NCBI GenBank assembly: GCA_013329175.1
Contig: DUKR01000069.1
Coordinates: forward strand, 1-13,325
Direction of reading: 5' to 3'
Source of the DNA: Candidatus Woesearchaeota archaeon
Lineage (GTDB): Archaea; Nanobdellota; Nanobdellia; Woesearchaeales; UBA11716
DNA: 13,325 nucleotides
Shown here: positions 1 to 7,500 of the stretch, piece after piece
Numbering within the stretch: the stretch's first letter is position 1
How the letters are laid out: every line of letters begins with the position of its first letter
The notes under the pieces: model-generated
Seen by the model: the letters and a program-made list of their open reading frames with translations, nothing else
Database searches by the model: none
What the model was told of the DNA's origin: nothing
Position numbers and translations under genes: made by a program

Positions 1-8
1 TATATAAA
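1..8 (+). promoter_or_regulatory. TATA box, probable hef promoter
   Basis: The window opens with TATATAAA, a good archaeal box A. With the usual offset of about 26 nt, transcription would start near position 31. That leaves a leader of about 38 nt to the ATG at 69, or about 17 nt to a GTG at 48. A second A/T-rich stretch, TTTATTAA at 35-42, could instead drive a nearly leaderless transcript for the ATG at 69. Anything upstream of position 1 (such as a BRE) is cut off by the window edge, so the choice is open. Confidence 0.5.
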
Positions 9-68
9 GGTTATTGCCCAAATACAGCATCAGATTTATTAAGGAAAGTGTCTCCCTCTGGAATCTCC

Positions 69-2273
69 ATGATTAAAGATTTTGAGCCCCGCCTCTACCA
101 GCAGACCATCTTCTCAGAAGCCATAAAGCAGAACACCCTGGTAGTTCTTCCTACAGGCTTGGGAAAGACCAACATATTCCTCATGGTTGCTGCCCACAGG
201 CTAAGGCATTTCCCCAGCCACAAGATTCTTCTTATCGGCCCCACGAAGCCGCTTGTTGACCAGTACATCGAGGTGTTCCGGAATCACTTTGACATCGAAG
301 AGCACAGGCTTGCAGTCTTTACCGGCCTTGTCCGGCCAGAGAGAAGAGAAGAGCTATGGAAGTCAGCGCAGGTCATCTTCTCAACCCCTCAGGGCCTTGA
401 GAACGACATCATCGCAAAGCGGGTCAACCTCAGTGAAGTATCATTGTTAGGCATTGACGAAGCCCACCGCGCGACAGGCGACTACGCCTACGTCTTTGTG
501 GCTAAGCAATACCAGAAGATTGCACAATATCCAAGAATCATTGCAATGACTGCATCCCCTGGCTCAGACATGGAAAAGATTACCGAGATTTGCCAGAACC
601 TCTTCATAGAGCACATCGAAGTGAGGAATGACAATGACCATGACGTTGCGCCATACATTCAGGAGACTAACGTTGAGCACATAGCAGTCCACCTCCCGCC
701 TCCCTTCTTTGAGCTGCAAAAATCCCTGGCGGGCTTTCTCAACATGCGCATGCAGAAACTCAAATCCTTAGGGCTCCTCAAGCAGCCAAGCCTTTCCCAC
801 ATCAATAAGACTGACCTGCTTAAGCTCTCTGCTGTGCTGAGAGGGGAGATGGCGCGGGGCGCAAAAGGCCCTGAAATCTGGCAGGGATTGTCAGTTCTGG
901 CAGAAGTACTCAAGATGCAGCACGCTCTGGAGCTGGCAGAGACCCAAGGCGTCATTCCCACGTACCATTATCTCAATGCCCTCCATCAGGAGTCATTCAC
1001 AACAACAGTGAAGGCAGTGAAGAACATCGCGTCAGACATCCACTTCCGTGAAGCCCTCATCAAGGCAAATCAGCTTGTTGACGAAGGCATCGAGCACCCG
1101 AAGCTTGTCGAGCTGCAAAGGATTATAGAAAGCGAAGCAAAGCAGGAAGGCTTCAAGGCTATCGTCTTCAACCAGTACAGGGACAACGCTCTTGATGTCA
1201 CCCAGAAGCTCATGAGGATTGAGGGAGTCAGGGCATCCATTTTTGTAGGCCAGGCAAAAAAGGGCGACACTGGCTTTTCACAAAAGCAGCAGAAGGAAAT
1301 CCTTGAGAAATTCAGGAAAGGTGAATTCAACGTCCTGGTCGCTACATCAATAGCTGAGGAAGGCCTTGACATCCCAAACGTTGACCTTGTCATATTTTAT
1401 GAGCCCATCCCCTCAGCTATAAGGAGCATCCAGCGAAGGGGTAGGACCGGACGGCATGGCAAAGGGAAGGTAATTATCCTTGAGACCAAAGGAACAAGAG
1501 ACGAAGGCTACCGCTGGTCAGCAATCCACAAGGAGAGGCGCATGCGCAGGAACCTTGACGAGCTTAAGCGGGTTCGCCTCGAAAAGCCTGCAATAGAGCA
1601 GAGGGCGCTAACGGAAAAAGAGCAGCAGGAAAAGCCCATGGTCTACGTTGATTACCGCGAGAGATCATCGGGCCTTGTCAAGGATCTCATGGAAGCGGGT
1701 TTTGAGATAAAGCTTGAGCAGCTTCAGACAGGAGACTATCTTCTCAGCTCTCGCGTGGGCATCGAGTTCAAGACGGTCCAGGACTTTGTTGATTCTCTGG
1801 TTGACGGAAGATTGCTTGAGCAGCTCAAAAATCTCAAGCAGCAGTTTGAGAGGCCCATCATAGTTATTGAAGGAGACGCAGACATCTATTCGGTGCGAAA
1901 CGTCCACCCCAACGCTATCCGGGGCCTTATTGCAACCATTGCAGTATCGTATGCGATTCCTATCCTCTTCACCAAATCAGGAAAAGAGACTGCCCACTAC
2001 TTCATGGCAATAGCGCGAAGAGAGCAGCAGGAAGGAAAGCAGTTCTCCCCTCATTTTGAAAAGAGAAGCATCGGCCAGCAGCAGGCTATGGAATACATCG
2101 TCTCCTCATTCCCTGGAGTAGGCACAGCTCTTGCTAAGCCCCTGCTCAGGCACTTCATGAGCATCAAAAAAATCGTTAACGCAAAAACTGAGCAGCTGGA
2201 GAGCGTGGAAAAGATTGGCCCAAAGAAAGCAAAAGCCCTGCGGGACATCTTCGATGCTGAATATAGTGGGTAG
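69..2273 (+). CDS. hef: Hef-type DEAH helicase / XPF-family nuclease
   Basis: Archaeal relative of FANCM/XPF that acts on stalled forks and branched DNA. I start it at the ATG (734 aa, MIKDFEPRLYQ); an in-frame GTG at 48 would add seven residues, but a purine-rich AAGGA lies only 2 nt before it. Residue numbers are from the ATG. Helicase motifs: Walker A LPTGLGKT (27-34), DEAH (130-133), TASPG (161-165) and QRRGRTGR (455-462). A mainly helical insertion between the two RecA-like lobes (about 215-340) matches the Hef thumb-like domain. The XPF nuclease follows from about 525, with GDY near 555-557. The usual ERKxxxD reads EFKTVQD (566-572), so the metal-binding Glu and Asp and the Lys are kept but Arg is Phe. 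Two helix-hairpin-helix motifs close the protein (FPGVG at 681-685, then EKIGPKKAKAL). Length is typical of full Hef. The SAM hydrolase gene follows 64 nt downstream on the same strand. Confidence 0.95.
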   Translation: MIKDFEPRLYQQTIFSEAIKQNTLVVLPTGLGKTNIFLMVAAHRLRHFPSHKILLIGPTKPLVDQYIEVFRNHFDIEEHRLAVFTGLVRPERREELWKSAQVIFSTPQGLENDIIAKRVNLSEVSLLGIDEAHRATGDYAYVFVAKQYQKIAQYPRIIAMTASPGSDMEKITEICQNLFIEHIEVRNDNDHDVAPYIQETNVEHIAVHLPPPFFELQKSLAGFLNMRMQKLKSLGLLKQPSLSHINKTDLLKLSAVLRGEMARGAKGPEIWQGLSVLAEVLKMQHALELAETQGVIPTYHYLNALHQESFTTTVKAVKNIASDIHFREALIKANQLVDEGIEHPKLVELQRIIESEAKQEGFKAIVFNQYRDNALDVTQKLMRIEGVRASIFVGQAKKGDTGFSQKQQKEILEKFRKGEFNVLVATSIAEEGLDIPNVDLVIFYEPIPSAIRSIQRRGRTGRHGKGKVIILETKGTRDEGYRWSAIHKERRMRRNLDELKRVRLEKPAIEQRALTEKEQQEKPMVYVDYRERSSGLVKDLMEAGFEIKLEQLQTGDYLLSSRVGIEFKTVQDFVDSLVDGRLLEQLKNLKQQFERPIIVIEGDADIYSVRNVHPNAIRGLIATIAVSYAIPILFTKSGKETAHYFMAIARREQQEGKQFSPHFEKRSIGQQQAMEYIVSSFPGVGTALAKPLLRHFMSIKKIVNAKTEQLESVEKIGPKKAKALRDIFDAEYSG

Positions 2274-2337
2274 ACAGGGATAAAGAAGGGAAAAAAAGAA
2301 AAGAGCAAGATGCTGCACTTTGCTATACTACTGCAAA

Positions 2338-3135
2338 ATGATTGCCACTCTCACCGATTTCGGAAACTCTGAGTATCTTGGCGCCATGAAAGGAGTCATC
2401 AGGAGCATATCCTTTGATGCGGATATCATTGACCTCTACAACGACGTCGCTCCCCAGAGCGTAAGGCAGGCAGCATGGGTACTCCTCAGCAATTATGCCT
2501 GCTTTCCCAAAGGCGCACTCTTCCTCTGCATAGTAGATCCTGGCGTCGGGACAGACAGAAAAGCATTGGCTGTGCAGACCAAAAGCTACACCTTCATCGC
2601 GCCAGACAACGGCCTCATCTATCCTGCTGCGCAGAAAGACGGCATAACAAGCGTCATCAGCATCACCATCCCTAAAGACGCGTCAAGAACCTTCCACGGC
2701 AGAGACATCTTTGCAAAAGCTGCTGCAAAGCTTGACAGCGGTCATGGCATAGCATCACTGGGAAAGCCTGCAAAGACAATACAACCACTTCATTTTCATA
2801 AAAAGGGGCGTGAGGGGGAAGTTGTGCGCATTGACCATTTTGGCAACATCATTACTAACCTTTCTTGCCTGCCTGGCGAAAAGAGATATGCAGCCACCCT
2901 TGGAAAAGAAAAGATGAACCTGCCGTTCTACGCTACATACGCCGAAGCAAAAAGCGATGAGCTGTTCCTCATTGAAGGAAGCGCAAGGACACTTGAAATC
3001 TCTGTAAAATCCGGAAGCGCAAAGCAAAAGCTTCATCCAAAAATAGGAGAGCATATCAGGATAATCGGCATGCAGAGAGGCAATATCCCAGGCGCTGAAG
3101 GGGGGGTTTTGAGGGGTGTTTTTCTTAAAAAGTGA
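2338..3135 (+). CDS. S-adenosyl-L-methionine hydrolase (adenosine-forming), DUF62 family
   Basis: Members of this family (SAM hydroxide adenosyltransferase, related to fluorinases and chlorinases) split SAM with water into adenosine and methionine. The in vivo role in archaea is unclear. I use the ATG giving MIATLTDFG (265 aa), because TLTDFG is the conserved N-terminus; an in-frame TTG at 2320 would add six non-conserved residues. Family signatures in order: TDFG (6-9), DPGVGT (67-72), PDNGL (89-93), the FHGRD segment with H120 and D123, and DHFGN..TN (from 166) in the C-terminal beta-barrel. These match hydrolases; I see no feature that would mark a halogenase. No TATA box lies 26-28 nt before the start and the 64-nt gap after hef is a purine-rich tract, so it is probably co-transcribed with hef. 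The next gene downstream has its own promoter. Confidence 0.92.
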   Translation: MIATLTDFGNSEYLGAMKGVIRSISFDADIIDLYNDVAPQSVRQAAWVLLSNYACFPKGALFLCIVDPGVGTDRKALAVQTKSYTFIAPDNGLIYPAAQKDGITSVISITIPKDASRTFHGRDIFAKAAAKLDSGHGIASLGKPAKTIQPLHFHKKGREGEVVRIDHFGNIITNLSCLPGEKRYAATLGKEKMNLPFYATYAEAKSDELFLIEGSARTLEISVKSGSAKQKLHPKIGEHIRIIGMQRGNIPGAEGGVLRGVFLKK

Positions 3136-3144
3136 TAACAACAG

Positions 3145-3152
3145 TTTAAATA
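3145..3152 (+). promoter_or_regulatory. TATA box of the surface-protein operon
   Basis: TTTAAATA is a perfect archaeal-style box A in the short gap after the SAM hydrolase stop. Its centre lies about 28 nt before the GTG at 3177, which predicts a leaderless or nearly leaderless mRNA. It is the only convincing promoter I see before the five overlapping genes at 3177-10440. Confidence 0.7.
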
Positions 3153-3176
3153 GGTACCAGGCATGAGCAGCGCTAT

Positions 3177-3605
3177 GTGGCTACGGTGGCGGAAATACCC
3201 AAAAATGCTCAGGTTGGCATGGAATACCTCATGATTGTGGGTTTTGTGACCTTCATATTAACCATCGCGCTCGTGACATCCCAATTTTATTCGGATTATT
3301 TTAAAGAGCAGATAACCGTAAACCAAGTTGACAGAATCGGAAAGGAGCTCATTGACACTGCTGAAGAGGTTTATTTTTTTGGTGAGCCGACAAGGCTGAC
3401 AATAAGAGCCTATATGCCTGATGATGTCAGCGAAATAATCATCAGCGATAAGCTGATTGCATTCACCATACAGGGTGGCGGCAACCTGTTTAACATTACA
3501 CATTATTCACAAGTCTCTCTGCAGGGGAATATCTCATCTGGCCAGGGATTAAAGGATATCAAGGTCGCTGCTGCTGGAGGATTTGTATGGATAAACGGAA
3601 CATAA
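3177..3605 (+). CDS. Pilin-like protein with class III signal peptide (1)
   Basis: Small (142 aa) membrane-anchored surface subunit. The N-terminus has a short polar stretch, then AQVGMEYLMIVGF and a hydrophobic helix to about residue 35. That is the archaeal class III signal pattern (Gln at +1, Glu at +5, then a hydrophobic core), which is normally cut before the Gln by an EppA-type prepilin peptidase. The remainder is predicted extracytoplasmic, beta-rich, Gly- and Asn-rich at the end, with N-x-S/T sequons. The start is a GTG matching the promoter spacing; another in-frame GTG at 3186 would give an even shorter leader, and the ATG at 3175 is out of frame. It overlaps the next gene by 19 nt. 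This first gene of the operon is probably a minor pilin or a structural subunit; the globular part is not recognisable. Confidence 0.85.
   Translation: MATVAEIPKNAQVGMEYLMIVGFVTFILTIALVTSQFYSDYFKEQITVNQVDRIGKELIDTAEEVYFFGEPTRLTIRAYMPDDVSEIIISDKLIAFTIQGGGNLFNITHYSQVSLQGNISSGQGLKDIKVAAAGGFVWINGT
3576..3580 (+). promoter_or_regulatory. Strong Shine-Dalgarno site inside gene 1
   Basis: GGAGG lies 6 nt before the ATG at 3587, inside the last codons of the preceding gene. It fixes that start and shows that internal genes of the operon use Shine-Dalgarno initiation, unlike the leaderless first gene. Confidence 0.75.
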
Positions 3606-4060
3606 AAAGCCAGGTTGCGATGGAATTCATGCTTTTGGTGGGCATTGCGCTTTTTATCATCCTCATACTCTTCACCCTCTTTGCCAACCACATGCAGTCG
3701 CTCAGGACGGAAAAGGAGCAGAGGGTGGCAGAGAGCATGGCATTCAAGCTCCAAAAAGAATTAAACCTTGCTGCAACAGTAGCTGACGGCTATCAACGGG
3801 AAATCTATGTGCCCCCTGAGCTGGATGGCATAGCATATACGCTCTCCTATGAGTACGACTGCTGGCATGTTCCAGGAGGAGGAGTGAGCGCTACGCGTGT
3901 GCCCTGTAATGACCCCACAGCAAATTTCAATGCCTCGAGGCTAAGAATCAGCACAGGAGGCTTTCAGCCTACAGTCCAAATCCCAAAGACAGTGGGAGAA
4001 TTAACCTTTGGCATCAACAGGATAAGGAAAGAAAATGGCACCGTATATCTCAACAACTAA
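3587..4060 (+). CDS. Pilin-like protein with class III signal peptide (2)
   Basis: 157 aa. The N-terminus KSQVAMEFMLLVGIALFI repeats the pattern of the preceding protein: Gln at +1, Met-Glu at +4/+5, an aromatic, then a hydrophobic helix to about residue 32. It is thus another EppA-type substrate inserted as a pilin-like subunit. After the helix comes a charged amphipathic stretch typical of the extended alpha-helix of type IV pilin-like proteins (HMQSLRTEKEQRVAESMAFKLQKEL). A small beta-rich head with two Cys (C95 and C109, likely a disulfide) and sequons follows. The start is fixed by GGAGG with ideal spacing. It overlaps the gene before by 19 nt and the gene after by 26 nt, which suggests translational coupling and fixed stoichiometry. 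The head domain is not recognisable by eye. Confidence 0.85.
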   Translation: MDKRNIKSQVAMEFMLLVGIALFIILILFTLFANHMQSLRTEKEQRVAESMAFKLQKELNLAATVADGYQREIYVPPELDGIAYTLSYEYDCWHVPGGGVSATRVPCNDPTANFNASRLRISTGGFQPTVQIPKTVGELTFGINRIRKENGTVYLNN

Positions 4061-4556
4061 AAAAAAACGCACAAAAGGTGGCCAGGTATGGAGCATTGAC
4101 TTTGCCCTGGCTATCCTGCTACTGTCAGGCGCTATCCTGATTTTCTCGCAGTATGTTTTTAGCCTGTCAAGCAACCATAAGGAACGGGCTGAGATTTTAA
4201 TGGTGGATGCCCTTAGTGTTGCTGACGCCGTCATGTCAGAAGGGTCGCCCCATGGCTGGCAAGTGGAGAACGTTACCCAGCTGGGAATCATTGGCGAGCC
4301 TGGATATATTGACCAAGGCAAGGTGAAGGTATTTGAAGCTATTGCAAAAGACGAATATCCAAGATCACAAAAGCTTCTTTCAACAACCTATGACTACCTG
4401 ATAAACTTTACAAGGAATGGGAACTTCACTGAAGTTGATGGGATATCCTATCTTGGCAAAAGCGGAGAAGATGTGGATGAAGATAACCTCATTGCCATCA
4501 ACAGGTTCGGATTTTATAATGGGTCAATACTCAACATTGAGATACTCCTATGGTAA
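4035..4556 (+). CDS. Pilin-like single-pass surface protein with variant signal
   Basis: 173 aa. A basic leader (KKKRTKGG) is followed by QVWSIDFALAILLLSG, a hydrophobic helix. This resembles a class III signal, but the acidic residue is Asp at +6 rather than Glu at +5. The soluble part is mixed alpha/beta with sequons (NVT, NFT, NGS) and ends in a hydrophobic strand, ILNIEILLW. A weak AAGGA lies 6 nt before the ATG. It overlaps the previous gene by 26 nt and the next by 7 nt (ATGGTAA). I infer a minor pilin-like component. Whether it is cleaved is uncertain because of the variant motif. Confidence 0.8.
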   Translation: MAPYISTTKKKRTKGGQVWSIDFALAILLLSGAILIFSQYVFSLSSNHKERAEILMVDALSVADAVMSEGSPHGWQVENVTQLGIIGEPGYIDQGKVKVFEAIAKDEYPRSQKLLSTTYDYLINFTRNGNFTEVDGISYLGKSGEDVDEDNLIAINRFGFYNGSILNIEILLW

Positions 4557-7500
4557 AAAAAGGATATTTTTTCAGCGGCGACGTCTTAATAGCTATAGGG
4601 TTGCTCATCATGGTCCTGCTAGTCGCACCTTCCTTCTATTTCCATAAGCAGGAGTCAAGCCAGCCACTGTTCTACTCCTCAGACATTGCTACCATACTTT
4701 CGTCAGTAAAAATAAATGAATTGGATAATAATTACACCAAGGAACTGATTGCAAATGGAACCATCCATGACCCAAACGCAACAGTGGTGCAGGAAATTCT
4801 GAGGCTACAAGTCATGGGATTCGAGGAAGAGGCAAGAGAGATTTCCAGGCAAGTGCTTGAAGATCTTATGCCAGAAGGGTACGACGCGAGCATTGCTATT
4901 GAGGGGTATGATGACCCGATTTACCAGACAAACAATACCAACAAGAAAAACAGCACCAATGCAACGCAGGTCATCTCTACAAAGCGGATGGTGTCGGGCA
5001 TAGAGAAGGGCAAGGCAGTTGAAGGAAGCGCATCACGCATTTTCCTGAAGCAGGCTGGCGAGAGGGAAGAGTCCGCATTTGCCTATTTTGGCGGGTATGT
5101 TGGCGACGGGAATATCACCATAGGCATTGAGCTTCCTGATAAGCTGGCAAGCGTCACAGAAGCCTATATGGAGCTTGATGCCGGGTCAAATTTTTCACTG
5201 TACATCAATGAGGTGTTTTCAGGGAGTTATGAAATAAGAGCTGCTGATCCTGCCAATATTACTGCTGACAGCTGGACAATTGACCCATTGTATCTTGCTC
5301 ATTTTAGTGATGGCCTGAACAATATCACCTTTGTTTTTAATGCAAGTTTGGGAAATATTGGGGGCGGGTACATGAAAATCAGCTACCCTTCATCTGATTT
5401 TGTAACCCTTCCCTCATTTGGAAAAAAAGTTATTGAGATGCCATCAATTAAGGGTATCATCAACCTCTACGATTCTTTCTACATCCCTGGCACCATAAAC
5501 AAGATGAATCTCACCCTTTATTATTATTCAGACGCACCCCTGTTCATGTCTATCGGAAACACAACGGTTATCGAAGCAGCCGGTTCAGAATCCGTTAACA
5601 CCCTGTCTCTTGATGACGCTTATCTTAACGCCATGCTGGACTACTCATTTTTGAGCAATAAGACAGTTCCTTTCAGGATAGGGCTTCTCAATTACACCTC
5701 ATTTGGACTGTCAGATAGCGTGCTCATCACCGACAGGTCAAGTTCCATGTCTATTCGGGATGTTTCAGTAACGTGCTCGCCTTATGTATGCGACTCTGAT
5801 CCTGATGGAGGATGCCATGAGTGCAGGGACCGTGTAGCAGAAGCGGCAGGAAAGCTGTTTGTTGATACCATACTCTCAACACAGGGATATGGGGTTGGGC
5901 TGACAGGCTACGGCAACAGGATGTGCTCATATCATGACTTTGAAATGATAGGGAAGTCGCTCAACGAGAGGCTTTATGATTACCGGGACGGGTACTGCGG
6001 CGCAACCTGCATTTCCTGCGGCATAAAGGGAGCAGCAGAGCTTTTGGTTGACAACATGGCCCTTTGGGATACCGTGATGTTCTCAGACGAGTATGAAGAA
6101 GAGACAGCGATTGGAGGGACACACCCCGTACAACAGGAGCTGCTGCTTGAAGGCACGGCCAACAGCTCAGCATTTGTTAAGGCAAGACTATCTATCCTTG
6201 GCAGGGGACTTGAGCCTGATGACGATGCAAACAACTGCATCTTCATTAACGGCAGGTTTTTGGGGAGGATGTGCATGGATCCAAATACTGCCAGTGTTGC
6301 GATAGGCTGGCATACCTGCTCCTACCCTGTCCCTTTGGAGTGGCTTTCCGGGTTTGACACTTCTGAAAAGCAGTGGCTCCAGACGGAAAAAAAAGATTTC
6401 GAAGAGGGATGGAGGGACGACTATGTGGATATACATTCTGAGCATGGCAATATGACGCTCACTGATTACAGCTGGTGGGATGATGAATGGGAAAGGAGGG
6501 TAAAAATCAGGTTTAACAGCCTCACTATTGACGAGCCCCTGATTGATTTCCCTGTCCTTGTCAGGCTTGACGGAAGCAGGATTGATTATGCAATGACCCA
6601 GAGCCAGGGAGAAGATATCAGGTTTGTTGACCATGACGGGACTGTTCTGGCGCATGAGATTGAATATTGGGAAGAAACACCAGATTCAGCCACAGCTGTC
6701 TGGGTAAAGGTGCCAAGAATCGAGCCAAATACCGATACAGACTACATGTGGATGTATTATGGAAACCAGTCTGCTCCTGACAGCCAGGACCCGCACAAGG
6801 TCTGGACTGCTGATTATGCCGGCGTCTGGCACTTAAGCGAGGATGCCGTTGATGAGATGGCAACAGCAAAGCATTATGATTCAACCAAAAATCTGATTAA
6901 CGGCAGCCAGGTTGGGAATCAAAACAGCTCAGGAATAGCGGGAAGGGCCCAGTATTTTGACGGGTGGGAGGATGAGCGTATCGCTATTCCCTATGATACC
7001 AGGCTTGCATTGTATAACAAGACCTATACCATCATGGTAAAAATATACGAACATAATAATAGTAAAGACCAGACCTACCATAACCTTTATTATGAGAACA
7101 ATGGTGGAAACGCATATCTCTATAGTAAAGAATATACCACAGCCCCGACTAGCCTGCGTGTAACCTATCAGATGGCTAATGGGTCCAACCACTATGCTTC
7201 CTTGCAACAAATGAGGGGCCAGTATGGAGAATGGTTTCTGTACACCATTGTGTATGAGGCATATGGGCCCAATGTTTTACTTTCAGGTTACAGGAATGGA
7301 GAATTTATTGATGATGAGCCATGGAGTGATGGAATTCTTCCGGCAGCAGTAACTTCCATTGGCTCACAGCCTGGCAACTGGCTTACCTTAAACGGCTCAA
7401 TTGACGAATTCCGTGTTTCCAACGTATCCAGAGGAGAAGAATGGATAAAAGCAGAAAACCGCTCCATATTTGACAAACTTCTGGTGTATGGTGAAGAGGA

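Noticed and set aside
3114..3140. T-rich tract at the end of the SAM hydrolase gene as a terminator
   Set aside because: Only one five-T run is present, and it lies within the last codons; too weak to list as a feature.
4550..4575. Poly-A and poly-T runs at the junction of two genes as a programmed frameshift site
   Set aside because: The stop of the upstream gene (TAA) overlaps the ATG of the giant gene in a normal overlap, and the giant protein has its own complete signal sequence, so no fusion is needed.
6093..6655. Short open frames on both strands inside the giant gene
   Set aside because: They interrupt nothing, carry no motifs, and the long frame is coherent through conserved domains.
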